A stretch of 64,000 nt of DNA from Candidatus Zixiibacteriota bacterium (GTDB lineage: Bacteria; Zixibacteria; MSB-5A5; GN15; FEB-12), in contig JAWXAN010000042.1 in NCBI GenBank assembly GCA_034439475.1, positions 128,765 to 192,764 on the forward strand, given 5' to 3'. The translations under genes and the position numbers were made by a program. The notes beneath the pieces were generated by a model. The model had not been told where the DNA came from. It searched no databases and saw only the letters and a list, made by a program, of their open reading frames with translations. Of this stretch, positions 7,233-16,488 are shown in pieces. Numbering within the stretch: position 1 is the first letter of the stretch; every line of letters begins with the position of its first letter.

Positions 7233-7875
7233 CGAAGAAATGACCGGTCGCGTACAGCTGGCCGTTTGTGAGCATCTCTCGACATGCTCCGCCTGCCGAG
7301 CTGAGGAGGGGAGATATAATTCCTTGAAGCATGCTGTTTCGGAATTGCCTCGAACGAACCTCTCCCGTGACTTCAATACCCAGTTGTTGAACCGCATCGG
7401 ACACGAACAATTTGCTGAGACACGAACAAAGGCTTATATGCCGCGTCTCGCACCGCGTTTTGCCTGGCGGTCGCTTGTACCCGTAACTGTCAGCGCGCTC
7501 GGAGTTGCAGTTGTTTTTGTTGGACTTTTCGGTGGGGAAACCTTCTCAGGTTGGAAATCTTCTACGGAAGGCTTCAAATTAGGCCAGAATGATGCCTATA
7601 TCACCGCCGAACCGACTTTCAACCCGAATATGGCTAAGGATTGGTCTCTGGATAAATCAATGGCCCAGAACGAACGTTTGTCTGCTTTGACGAATGGGCT
7701 GATTTTACAGTCAGGCTTTAGCGGCCAGTCTCTGACATCAGGTTACGGTGGCTACTCGGTATATGATAACTCCAGGGCTCCGTATATAATGAAAACCTAC
7801 CGGCTCCAGCCGGTCTACAGGATATACCACTTCTCAGGGAACTCACATTCTCGGGGGGTTGGCTCGGAATTCTAA
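7189..7875 (+). CDS. Zinc-finger anti-sigma factor, membrane-anchored
   Basis: The 228-residue product begins MHCRKVRSFL and carries the zinc-binding motif CEHLSTCSAC (residues about 26-35), i.e. the HxxxCxxC motif of ZAS-type anti-sigma factors. One membrane helix, about residues 88-108 (VPVTVSALGVAVVFVGLF), places the remaining C-terminal part in the periplasm; that part is rich in Ser, Gly and Tyr. ATG 7189 has GGAGG 4-5 bases upstream inside the sigma gene. A GTG at 7156 is possible but unlikely. It should hold the co-encoded sigma factor inactive at the inner membrane until an envelope signal releases it. Confidence 0.8.
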   Translation: MHCRKVRSFLSAFSNEEMTGRVQLAVCEHLSTCSACRAEEGRYNSLKHAVSELPRTNLSRDFNTQLLNRIGHEQFAETRTKAYMPRLAPRFAWRSLVPVTVSALGVAVVFVGLFGGETFSGWKSSTEGFKLGQNDAYITAEPTFNPNMAKDWSLDKSMAQNERLSALTNGLILQSGFSGQSLTSGYGGYSVYDNSRAPYIMKTYRLQPVYRIYHFSGNSHSRGVGSEF

Positions 7876-7876
7876 G

Positions 7877-9046
7877 ATGATAAATTTTAGTCGTTGGACA
7901 GTCCGAAACCTAATGTACGCATTATTTCTGGCGGTCTTTTTTTCATACAGCCCCTCTCAGGCTCAATCACCTCTGAACAACTTGGAATCGGGACTTTCCG
8001 ATCTGGTCGTCCGTTTATCGCAGTCTATCGTTACAGTCGAAGCAGCACAAACATTCGAAGCTGGCAATCTTTCTGCGACAACCTCAAAAGCGTTTCAGCG
8101 TCTTATTGCATCCGGAATTGTGTGTGACACGTCTGGTCATATCATTGTTGCCGCCTCAAGCGTACATGGTTATGATCGATTCACGATTATTTTCGAGAAC
8201 CGCAAAGTCGCCGCCAAGCTGGTTGGGGTCGATTTCTGTAATAGAATCGCTGTACTCAAACCAGAACGGGCAATTGGCCAGCCGGTCAAAATCGCGGAAC
8301 GTCAGCTTTGCGCTGGTTCAATGGTAATCGCGCTTGGAAATGCCTATGGTCTTCGGGCCTCACCCACACTTGGATTTTGCGCTGGGACTCGTCAGGATGG
8401 CAGTCTTCAATTTTCGCTTCCAGTAACCTCAGGAAGTGCTGGCGGCGGGGTTTTTGATCTTTCGGGCAGGTTGCTTGGTGTTATAACCGGGGGAGTGGAT
8501 CAGGATGACCGTCTCGCCGTAGCTATCCCGTCGATTCAAATCCCAAAAATTGTAAGTTTTCTGATAGAGCACGGAGACCGGCAGGCTGGCCACATTGGTC
8601 TGTCATCAGCCGATGTTGAGATATCTCCGGCCTTTGATATTAAATCCTCCTTGGTGATGGCCAAATCAGGAGGTCAGCCCTCGATTCGTATTGACCGGGG
8701 AGTGGTTGTGACTGGTGTGGGTAATCAGTCACCGGCTGAGCGGGCTGGACTAAGAAAAGGTGACATCGTTATCGGCGTCAATGGTCGACCGATAACTCTG
8801 GCCGCTGAGTTATATAACATTGTTAGACAAAGCTGTCCGGGGAATTCGCTCGAGATTGATCTTATCAGAAATAGTCATCCTCTCACTATAGCTGTCGTAG
8901 TGGGGAATAAGTCGATAAAACCCCAATCCGCGGCCCAGTCTTTTTCAGCAAACGAATCATTGGCCGCAGATTCACTTCTCAATATCCTCAATTTCCTCAA
9001 GGCTGAAATCACCAGACTTGAAGAGCGATTAAATATCGTCGATTAG
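7877..9046 (+). CDS. HtrA/DegP-like protein lacking the catalytic triad, with PDZ
   Basis: The 389-residue protein has a signal peptide (residues 1 to about 29), a trypsin-like domain (about 40-230), a PDZ domain (about 270-345, GVVVTGVGNQSPAERAGLRK) and a short C-terminal coiled coil. The fold match to HtrA is clear from SGIVCDTSGHIIVAAS, KLVGVDFCNRIAVLK and VIALGNAYGL. By alignment to those motifs the catalytic His is Ser95 (AASSVHG for TNNHVV), the Asp is Arg123 (NRIAVLK for TDLAVLK) and the Ser is Ala188 (GSAGGG for GNSGGP). It is therefore likely a pseudoprotease acting as a periplasmic binding or sensor protein for the adjacent sigma/anti-sigma pair. A TTG at 7859 is an alternative start. 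Confidence 0.8.
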   Translation: MINFSRWTVRNLMYALFLAVFFSYSPSQAQSPLNNLESGLSDLVVRLSQSIVTVEAAQTFEAGNLSATTSKAFQRLIASGIVCDTSGHIIVAASSVHGYDRFTIIFENRKVAAKLVGVDFCNRIAVLKPERAIGQPVKIAERQLCAGSMVIALGNAYGLRASPTLGFCAGTRQDGSLQFSLPVTSGSAGGGVFDLSGRLLGVITGGVDQDDRLAVAIPSIQIPKIVSFLIEHGDRQAGHIGLSSADVEISPAFDIKSSLVMAKSGGQPSIRIDRGVVVTGVGNQSPAERAGLRKGDIVIGVNGRPITLAAELYNIVRQSCPGNSLEIDLIRNSHPLTIAVVVGNKSIKPQSAAQSFSANESLAADSLLNILNFLKAEITRLEERLNIVD

Positions 9047-9088
9047 TTTACAATTGCCATCCGCGATAATCGGACGTTACTTGTTGGG

Positions 9089-9769
9089 ATGTATAGTCCT
9101 GCAAATAATAACGCCTTCAGGGAGCGTCTGCGCTCAAAACCCGCATCATCAGATCAATCGCATTTTCAACCATTGCAGCTTTGCCTTTATGCTGCGTCGA
9201 TTGCCTTCTCAGACGAAGAATCAATGTCTCTAAGCGTTATGTCGGCGCGTGAACATAAAATAGCACGAACGGCGTTATATGAAGTAATGTTGCAATCCTA
9301 TTTGTTTCTTGGATTTCCTCGAATGCTTACTGCCGCCGAGAGTCTTGCGGAATCATGGCCGGAAGAATCTAACGATTCGACGGTAAACCAATACACAAGC
9401 AAAGAGACGACAAAATGGTTTACCGAAGGGACTGAATTGTACAAACGGGTCTATGCAGGCAATTTCGAGAAACTCCAGCATCGAATTACTGGTTTTGCCC
9501 CTGAGGCTTTTCGGTGGATGATACATGATGGTTATGGAAAGGTACTGAGTCGCCCAGGCCTCAGCATTATCGAGCGCGAACTGGCAATAATGGCCTATCT
9601 CATTGTTGATTTCCGTCCGAGGCAATTGGTCTCACATATCCGCGGAGCACTCAATCTCGGCGCACAGCCAGACCTTGTATTGGATGCTATCACTGTCCTG
9701 GGTACTGAAACGGGCGAGGGCTTTCTTTTTGCTCAGGATACGCTGAAGAATCTTACGGTGTCAGGATGA
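9089..9769 (+). CDS. Carboxymuconolactone decarboxylase-like (CMD) protein
   Basis: The 226-residue helical protein resembles the CMD/AhpD fold, with two halves that look related. The second half contains ERELAIMAYLIVDFRPRQLV and SHIRGALNLGAQPDLVLDAI, the usual helix pattern around the conserved His of the family. The redox CxxC of AhpD peroxidase partners is absent, so peroxidase-reductase activity is unlikely. It overlaps tamB by four bases (ATGA at 9766-9769) and so is translationally coupled to the outer-membrane assembly genes. The role is unknown. Confidence 0.6.
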   Translation: MYSPANNNAFRERLRSKPASSDQSHFQPLQLCLYAASIAFSDEESMSLSVMSAREHKIARTALYEVMLQSYLFLGFPRMLTAAESLAESWPEESNDSTVNQYTSKETTKWFTEGTELYKRVYAGNFEKLQHRITGFAPEAFRWMIHDGYGKVLSRPGLSIIERELAIMAYLIVDFRPRQLVSHIRGALNLGAQPDLVLDAITVLGTETGEGFLFAQDTLKNLTVSG

Positions 9770-12700
9770 AGCTCTTTTTCAAGGTTCTGCTTGTCGGAAT
9801 CTGTATTGTATTTATTGGAATAGCCGCTCTGTCATACTATCTCATAAATGCTGGCGGCATAGAGCGTCTCACCATCTCTCAAATCAACAAACTGCTCGGG
9901 GAGGACTCTCGATTTATCGTATCATTGGGCTCTATCGGAGGAAATTTCTACTCTGGGATATCTGTCGATGATCTTTCCGTCAGATACAGCGATTCAGATA
10001 TTTCCTTTACGCTGCTTCAGGTTCCTCGTGTGACGGCAGATTATTCTATCATGAATTTGATCGATGCCGATTACCGTTTCAATCTCATTTCGCTGGACTC
10101 ACCCATAGTTGAATTACATCGAGACAGCTCAGGGCGTTTTATCGGACTTGCTTCTCTGAACCAAAGGCCGGATTCAGCGCCTAAGGGAACACCGGCGATT
10201 GTCATTAGTGATTTTCGTCTGAAGAATGCATTCGTATCCCTGATCGATCCGGCTGATTCTCTCACAATCTATGATCTTAATCTCAATGCCGAGCTCTTGA
10301 CAGAAGGCGGAACCTATACAGGAAATATCCGTGAGCTCTATTTTAAATCAAATCGCCCAGGACTTGAATTGACCGATGCCGGAGGCAAGCTAACGGTCGC
10401 GGAGAAGAATATTGTATTTAAGGACTTGCGGCTTGTCCAAAATGAGTCGAGAGTTAAGCTTGATGGCGCACTTGCCCTTGGCTCGATGAGCGGGAATGTG
10501 ACGCTCGATGCCAACAATTTGAACTTGGCCGAACTATCTCCCTTGATCCGGGCAAACCTCAAGGGGATAATTGACCTTACTGGAGATATCGAACTCGATT
10601 CTGGATCTATTCGTGGCTCACTGTCTCTCGGCGGAAAATTCCAAAAAGTCGATCTGGAAAACCTCATGATAGATTTTCGGTATGCAAACAAGCATCTCAC
10701 ACTGGATACGGTCTATGGCACAATCCTCGGATCGACAGCCGTCGATGGACGGGGAGAAGTAGACTTCTCGAAGTCTGACAAAGAGTATTCTGTTTCAGCA
10801 TATGTGAGCAACTTCAATTTGCAGTCACTCATCTCGTCCAGCTTTGTATCTGACCTCAACGGCCAGATTGAACTGTCTGGCCGGTCATTCAAGACATCTG
10901 AACTAGAGCTTTCAATAACTGTAGATATTCACGAATCATCGTTTGACAACTATCCGATTCACTATACCAGTGGTGATATGGTGGTTACCGCCGATTCAAT
11001 CTTATTTGTCGAGGGATTTCAGGTTAATTTCTATGAGAATGAATTTGTTGTAGGCGGAAAAGTGGAATATCGGGATGAGATAGATTTGCGTGTCGATGCC
11101 AGGCTGGGAAGTCTCGAGAGGTGGAAGGACAAGTTTTTTCTTAAGGATATTGGCGGCCGTGCTGAGGGGAACGTTTGGTTTACGGGTGAGACAAAAAATC
11201 CAAACATTTCCGGTGTTCTGCGCTCAGACTCAATCAGGGTGTACGGACTATTGACCGATAGTCTCACATCTGAATTCAAAATCTTACGCATGCTTACTGC
11301 GCCTGCTGGCACTGTTCAATTCAACACCGCAAGCGGCAGCTTATGGGCTTTGGCTTTCGACAGCAGTTCGGGCTTGCTCGAGGTTGATTCCGGTTCAGTT
11401 CATTTTGATTCTCTTGATTTATACCTACCGTCGGTTGCATTCTCTGCGGGAGGAAACGTTCAATTTGAAGGACAGCAGAAAAGAATCACGGTTGACAACT
11501 TTCAGACAGTGCTTTTTGATCGCACACTTCACAATCGTTCTCCGCTTGTATTCGAAGCCGACGACAAAGGCTTCGATTTTAGGCGCTTCACTGTAGGTGA
11601 CACGTTATCCGAATTGACTGTAACTGGCAGACTAAACTTTAACGAGTCATTGGATCTTCGTCTATCCATCGCTTATCTCCCTTTAGAGCACTGGCTTTCT
11701 TTGTTGAAGAGAGAGATTCCGCTTTCAGGAAACCTGACAAGCGAAGCATCTGTCAGAGGGAGCTTTAACAATCCAATAATAAGTCTTTATGCCTCGGTTG
11801 ATTCTATGGTTTATAACCAACATTATGTCGGCATGACTACCCTGTCAGCGATTTATGAAAACAATCTCGTGACTCTCGATACCTTCAAAATTGAATCTTC
11901 GCCGGGTGATCTTGTAGCGAACGGAACATTCTCAGCCGATCTCTCGCTACGCAACGGTGTCGAGGAGCGGTTGCTTGACAGGCCGATCGATCTGACGGTG
12001 AGAGCAAGCCAGAACAATTTTGATTTGTTGCTGCTTGCGCTCCCTTCAATCGAAGAAATGGGCGGCGATTTCTCAGCCCAATTCAAGCTCAGCGGAACTC
12101 CAAATGACCCGCACCTTCAGGGAAAGGCGCTGTTGAAAAACGGCTGGCTCAAGTATCTTGATTTGGTCGATACGCTCTACTTTGATTCAAGTTTGATAGA
12201 GATGGTCAATAACCAGGTCGTTCTTGATGATGTGTCATTCTATATTAAAAACCCGCGCCACAAAAATAGAAAGAGTTATGTCGACCTTGACGGCAGTCTC
12301 AATGTACTAACGCTTGACAGTCTCTACCTTGATATCAATGTCAGTCTTCCGCGTGAAGTTCCATTTCGCTATGAACTTGAGGAGATAGACGGTGTCGTCG
12401 AGGGAGACCTCCACATTGAAGGATTTCTCCCGCCTAAAGTTACCGGTGATCTACAGATTCTCTCGGCCATGTATAGAGTGAACTTTGCCGATGCCAACCA
12501 GGGTTCGCCGCTTATGTCGGCGCTTTCATCTGGCGACCGGAGCTGGGACTTTGACCTCAATATTGAGATTATCTCCAATTATTGGATAAAAAACGATGAC
12601 ATCGACGCCGAATTTTCTGGAAATGTCAATATTATCCGCACCAATGGAAGTGACAGACTTCTCGGAGAAATGGAAATTCTGCGAGGAAAGGCTTATCTGT

Positions 12701-13290
12701 TCGACAAGACATTCCAGCTTGAACCGGGTGGGACTGTAGCGTTTACGGGAAGTGAGGCACTCAATCCGAATTTGGATATTGTCGCATGCACTCGCATTCC
12801 GGGGCAGCGTTTAGACAGCGCGGAGTCATCGGAGCAGCTTGAGTTGTGCATCCACGTTACCGGAACCCTCGAAAATCCTGAGATTAATCCAGCCGAAGAT
12901 TCTCCTTTCAATCGGGAAGATATCTTCCCATTGCTGGTTGCAAATTACTATGCGGGCGATTCGACCCGGGCTCAAAATAATATTGAACAAAGAATATCTA
13001 CCATAGTCTCTAATCAGTTTTCGCAGCTTGGAACGAGGCGGTTGGGCCAGTTGGTCGGCGTAGAAACTTTCGAAATAGATCCGACATCGAGCGGCAGTTT
13101 TGATCTAAGAAAAACATCGGTCACGCTGGGCTTTTATACTGCGCCGAACCTCTACGTCTATGGCAGATCTGCAACAACCGGGCAGGAGGTTGGATTCGAG
13201 TATCGCTTCCGAAAGGGATTTACATTTGAGGGCCGACGAGACGATGAAGACCTCTATCACGTGAACCTCAAATTGCATTGGGAGTATTAG
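9766..13290 (+). CDS. tamB: TamB-like translocation and assembly module protein
   Basis: This 1174-residue protein has one N-terminal membrane anchor (about residues 5-28) followed by a very long run of beta-strand repeats, the pattern of TamB and AsmA-like bridge proteins that span the periplasm. The C-terminal DUF490 region includes EMEILRGKAYLFDKTFQLEP and VAFTGSEALNPNLDI (about 965-1005) and ends in strands (YVYGRSATTGQEVGFEYRF) that would engage a barrel partner. The next gene is a POTRA-barrel protein whose start overlaps this stop by one base. That TamB-TamA pairing supports a role in outer-membrane protein insertion or lipid transport between membranes. Length is typical. Confidence 0.88.
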   Translation: MKLFFKVLLVGICIVFIGIAALSYYLINAGGIERLTISQINKLLGEDSRFIVSLGSIGGNFYSGISVDDLSVRYSDSDISFTLLQVPRVTADYSIMNLIDADYRFNLISLDSPIVELHRDSSGRFIGLASLNQRPDSAPKGTPAIVISDFRLKNAFVSLIDPADSLTIYDLNLNAELLTEGGTYTGNIRELYFKSNRPGLELTDAGGKLTVAEKNIVFKDLRLVQNESRVKLDGALALGSMSGNVTLDANNLNLAELSPLIRANLKGIIDLTGDIELDSGSIRGSLSLGGKFQKVDLENLMIDFRYANKHLTLDTVYGTILGSTAVDGRGEVDFSKSDKEYSVSAYVSNFNLQSLISSSFVSDLNGQIELSGRSFKTSELELSITVDIHESSFDNYPIHYTSGDMVVTADSILFVEGFQVNFYENEFVVGGKVEYRDEIDLRVDARLGSLERWKDKFFLKDIGGRAEGNVWFTGETKNPNISGVLRSDSIRVYGLLTDSLTSEFKILRMLTAPAGTVQFNTASGSLWALAFDSSSGLLEVDSGSVHFDSLDLYLPSVAFSAGGNVQFEGQQKRITVDNFQTVLFDRTLHNRSPLVFEADDKGFDFRRFTVGDTLSELTVTGRLNFNESLDLRLSIAYLPLEHWLSLLKREIPLSGNLTSEASVRGSFNNPIISLYASVDSMVYNQHYVGMTTLSAIYENNLVTLDTFKIESSPGDLVANGTFSADLSLRNGVEERLLDRPIDLTVRASQNNFDLLLLALPSIEEMGGDFSAQFKLSGTPNDPHLQGKALLKNGWLKYLDLVDTLYFDSSLIEMVNNQVVLDDVSFYIKNPRHKNRKSYVDLDGSLNVLTLDSLYLDINVSLPREVPFRYELEEIDGVVEGDLHIEGFLPPKVTGDLQILSAMYRVNFADANQGSPLMSALSSGDRSWDFDLNIEIISNYWIKNDDIDAEFSGNVNIIRTNGSDRLLGEMEILRGKAYLFDKTFQLEPGGTVAFTGSEALNPNLDIVACTRIPGQRLDSAESSEQLELCIHVTGTLENPEINPAEDSPFNREDIFPLLVANYYAGDSTRAQNNIEQRISTIVSNQFSQLGTRRLGQLVGVETFEIDPTSSGSFDLRKTSVTLGFYTAPNLYVYGRSATTGQEVGFEYRFRKGFTFEGRRDDEDLYHVNLKLHWEY

Positions 13291-15209
13291 TGCGAAAACT
13301 CCTTCTTCTGCTGCTCATTGCTGGGCATTATCCATCCTTCACCGAGGCTCAAACTGTCAATCGCGCGTTTTTGCGATGGATGAGAAGCGATCCGGTCATC
13401 AGAAAGATAGTAATAGAGGGGAATAATTACTTTGAAGATTCAGAAATCAAAAAGCGACTTTATAGTGTCGAGCGTAACTTTTGGCAGTCTGTTAAGGGGG
13501 ACAGGCGAAGCCGGGTCCAGGCAGAAACGCAGGATCGTGATACTCTTGAGGTAAAATATCTATATCTGACAAGTGGATTTCTCAATGTAGAAGTAAATCA
13601 CGTAATTGAGGTTATTCCCGAAGATTCATCTGCGCGTATCCGGATTCAGGTAAAGGAGGGGGATTTCTTTCGATATGGCAATGTCCGAATCACAGGCAAT
13701 ATGCAGGAGGAGCTCCGCGAAGAAGCCGCTGAGATAGCCGAGCGTCTTGTGCTTGGTCAGCCAATGAATCCGCTTCAGATGAGCCAGGTTTCCACGGATA
13801 TAAAGACAGTATTTGCCAATGCTGGTTATCCCTATGCAGCAATAGATATCCAGCTTGATACCGCATCTTCAATTCCGCGCAGTGATGTCATTCTGGCAAT
13901 CGAGGCTGACTCTCTGGTGCATTTCGGTGAGGTTGAAATCACCGGAATACAAACCTACCCCTCGTATACAGCCGAGCGCGAGTTGGTTGTTCAGGAAGGA
14001 GACATCTATAAACGAGACGCAATTCTCAGATCGCAGAGAAGACTCTACGAGTCAGGTTACTTTACAACCTTGCGGTTGGTACAGGCCGATAGTTCAACAG
14101 ACAGGCTCAATCCGGATTTTGATTTGAGGGTACGCGAGCGCAAACCGCGTTATATAACCATCAAAACCGGTGCGGGACAATCAACAGTTCGTGATTTGGA
14201 ATGGGACTTTTCCGCCGGATTCGGCAAGAGAAATTTCTTTAGCTCACGCCGGTATGATGTTACCGCGCAGTATTCGTTCGGCCTGGGTGAAGACTCGCGC
14301 TTGCTGACACATCGCTATCTCGCGAGATACACTGAGCCATGGCTTCTCAAACTGCGTATCCCCATTACGATTGGTCTGGAATACAGTCCACCCTTGCGCG
14401 ATGAGGTGCGTGATTTCAAAGTTCGGCTTTTCGGAATAACCCTTGAAACCAAACAGCGTTTCGGAGATTATATTCGAACCACCCTTGGCTTTGAATACGC
14501 CTGGGTGAAATTCTCAGACTTTAGCCAATCGATTGATTCTATCAATGTTAGATCATCAGAACCCCAGCGGAGAAAGCTGTACGCTGATCTGATTCGTGAC
14601 TCAAGAGACAATCTCTTTTTGCCCCGAAGCGGCTCGGTGGCATCGCTTTTATCAGAATATTACGGCGGTTTTTTGGGAGGGGATGGTACATTTGTCAAAA
14701 TTCAAACCAGTCTATCGGGTTACAAAGTTGTCTGGCCGGGCTGGATTTCAGCGAGTAGGGCGCGGTTCGGTTTGGCGCGTCAATTCGGCAGTTCCGATTT
14801 TGTATTTAGCGATGAAGCGCAATATATCGGAGGAGCAAATTCTGTGCGCGGTTTCGACGAAAACCAGTTGGGTCCTAAAGACGCGACCGGAACCCCGATA
14901 GGCGCCCGGTATATCATAAATTTGAACCAAGAGTTTCGATGGAAAACTGTACAAGTTGTCCGCAAAGTACCGCTCATCGGCGGCCTCTTCGAGAAGCTCC
15001 CGCTGTGGCAATCTATCTTTTTCGATATCGGAAATGGATTTCTTACCCAATGGGAGATTGCGCTAAAGGATCTCGCGTACACCTATGGAACCGGTTTTCA
15101 GCTTCTCACCCCGGCAGGACCGGTCCGGCTTGACTATGCCAGAATCATTAAAAGCGAAAAATTTGATTTTGCTGATCGCTGGCACTTCACTATATTGTAT
15201 GCGTTCTAA
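13290..15209 (+). CDS. TamA/BamA-type outer-membrane barrel with POTRA domains
   Basis: The 639-residue product has a signal peptide (about residues 1-20), three POTRA-like domains (about 35-290; DPVIRKIVIEGNNYFEDSEI opens the first and FGEVEITG opens the third) and a C-terminal 16-strand-type barrel (about 295-639). The barrel has the SVRGFDENQLGP motif, the VRGF signature of the Omp85 lid loop, and ends in an aromatic residue (FTILYAF), as expected for a barrel C-terminus. GTG 13290 overlaps the tamB TAG and has GGAG 5-8 bases upstream; a TTG at 13278 is less likely. Pairing with tamB favours TamA over the essential BamA, but the window cannot exclude a BamA paralogue. Confidence 0.85.
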   Translation: MRKLLLLLLIAGHYPSFTEAQTVNRAFLRWMRSDPVIRKIVIEGNNYFEDSEIKKRLYSVERNFWQSVKGDRRSRVQAETQDRDTLEVKYLYLTSGFLNVEVNHVIEVIPEDSSARIRIQVKEGDFFRYGNVRITGNMQEELREEAAEIAERLVLGQPMNPLQMSQVSTDIKTVFANAGYPYAAIDIQLDTASSIPRSDVILAIEADSLVHFGEVEITGIQTYPSYTAERELVVQEGDIYKRDAILRSQRRLYESGYFTTLRLVQADSSTDRLNPDFDLRVRERKPRYITIKTGAGQSTVRDLEWDFSAGFGKRNFFSSRRYDVTAQYSFGLGEDSRLLTHRYLARYTEPWLLKLRIPITIGLEYSPPLRDEVRDFKVRLFGITLETKQRFGDYIRTTLGFEYAWVKFSDFSQSIDSINVRSSEPQRRKLYADLIRDSRDNLFLPRSGSVASLLSEYYGGFLGGDGTFVKIQTSLSGYKVVWPGWISASRARFGLARQFGSSDFVFSDEAQYIGGANSVRGFDENQLGPKDATGTPIGARYIINLNQEFRWKTVQVVRKVPLIGGLFEKLPLWQSIFFDIGNGFLTQWEIALKDLAYTYGTGFQLLTPAGPVRLDYARIIKSEKFDFADRWHFTILYAF

Positions 15210-15276
15210 TTTTTGACAAACGACTGCGTCTGCATGACTGTTGAATTTTGAGCCTGCGATACATGAGGAAGATTGA

Positions 15277-16449
15277 ATGAGCGAACATATCTATTTAGAT
15301 CATAACGCCACGACACCTGTCGATCCCAACGTCACACAGGCGATGCTTCCCTATTTGGGCGAAACGTACGGCAACGCCAGTTCGGTGCATACTTTTGGCC
15401 GCGACGCCAAAGTTGCGTTAGAGACATCCCGCGAAACAATTGCCAACTTTATTAACTGTGATCCAGCGGAACTGGTCTTTACTTCAGGGGGTACCGAGTC
15501 GGATAACATGGCCGTTATCGGTTCAGCCTATCATTTGCGACAGCGTAAAAATCATCTGGTGGTTGGGGCCGCGGAACACCATGCAGTAATAGAGCCAGCC
15601 GAATATCTCCATCACAAAGAAGATTTTGAACTCTCGCTCTTGGCGGTAAATAGCGAGGGATTCTCATCAGCAGATGAACTTCGGCGGTTAGTCACTGACA
15701 AAACAGCTCTGGTCTCAGTTATGCATGCCAATAATGAAAACGGCGCTATACAGGATATTGCAGGAATGGCCGAAGCCGCCCATGAGAAGAGCGCCCTTTT
15801 CCATACTGATGCCGTCCAATCAATAGGAAAAATCCCGGTAGATGTTCGGGCGATGGGGGTCGATTTGCTTTCTCTGACTGGCCACAAGATTTATGGCCCA
15901 AAAGGGACAGGCGCGCTCTTTATCCGGTCAGGGGTAAAAATTGCCCCACTCTTTTATGGCGGGTCACATGAGCGCCGTCGTCGGCCGGGAACAGAAAATG
16001 TTGCTGGCGCGGTCGGATTGGCAACAGCGCTCGATATTACTTCGCGTCGTATGGCCAATGACTTCAAGCATATGACCATGCTTTCCGATTATTTTCTGGA
16101 TAAGGTGCTCTCGACCATTCCTAACAGTTCACTTAATGGTGCCCGAAAGAACCGGATACCGCAAACGATGAACATCTCTTTTGTCGGGCTTGAAGGCGAA
16201 CCAATAATTCTCTCTCTCGATATGGAAGGCGTTGCTGTCTCATCCGGTTCGGCATGTACCTCAGGCGCTACCGAAGCCTCGCATGTTTTGACTGCTATGG
16301 GAATCACGAAGGCAGTCGCTCATGGGGCCGTCAGATTTTCAATGGGACGGGCGACGACACAGGGCAATTTGGATTATGTGTTGAATATACTGCCCGGAAT
16401 AGTTCAGCGTCTTCGTGAGCTATCACCATCGTATAATCATGCCGTTTAA
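15277..16449 (+). CDS. iscS: Cysteine desulfurase (IscS/NifS family)
   Basis: The 390-residue PLP enzyme takes sulfur from cysteine as an enzyme persulfide. Landmarks are YLDHNATTPVDP at the N-terminus, GNASSVHTFGRDAK, FTSGGTESDNMA, the PLP lysine in SLTGHKIYGPKGTGALF (about residue 205) and the persulfide Cys in SSGSACTSGATEASHVL (about 327). Start ATG 15277 follows GAGGAAG. It is directly upstream of mnmA, so its likely main sulfur sink is tRNA 2-thiouridine. No IscU scaffold is adjacent, so a role in Fe-S cluster assembly cannot be inferred from context. Confidence 0.9.
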   Translation: MSEHIYLDHNATTPVDPNVTQAMLPYLGETYGNASSVHTFGRDAKVALETSRETIANFINCDPAELVFTSGGTESDNMAVIGSAYHLRQRKNHLVVGAAEHHAVIEPAEYLHHKEDFELSLLAVNSEGFSSADELRRLVTDKTALVSVMHANNENGAIQDIAGMAEAAHEKSALFHTDAVQSIGKIPVDVRAMGVDLLSLTGHKIYGPKGTGALFIRSGVKIAPLFYGGSHERRRRPGTENVAGAVGLATALDITSRRMANDFKHMTMLSDYFLDKVLSTIPNSSLNGARKNRIPQTMNISFVGLEGEPIILSLDMEGVAVSSGSACTSGATEASHVLTAMGITKAVAHGAVRFSMGRATTQGNLDYVLNILPGIVQRLRELSPSYNHAV

Positions 16450-16488
16450 TCGAGGCCTTTATGAATCGATTCACCGTTGGTATTTCGT

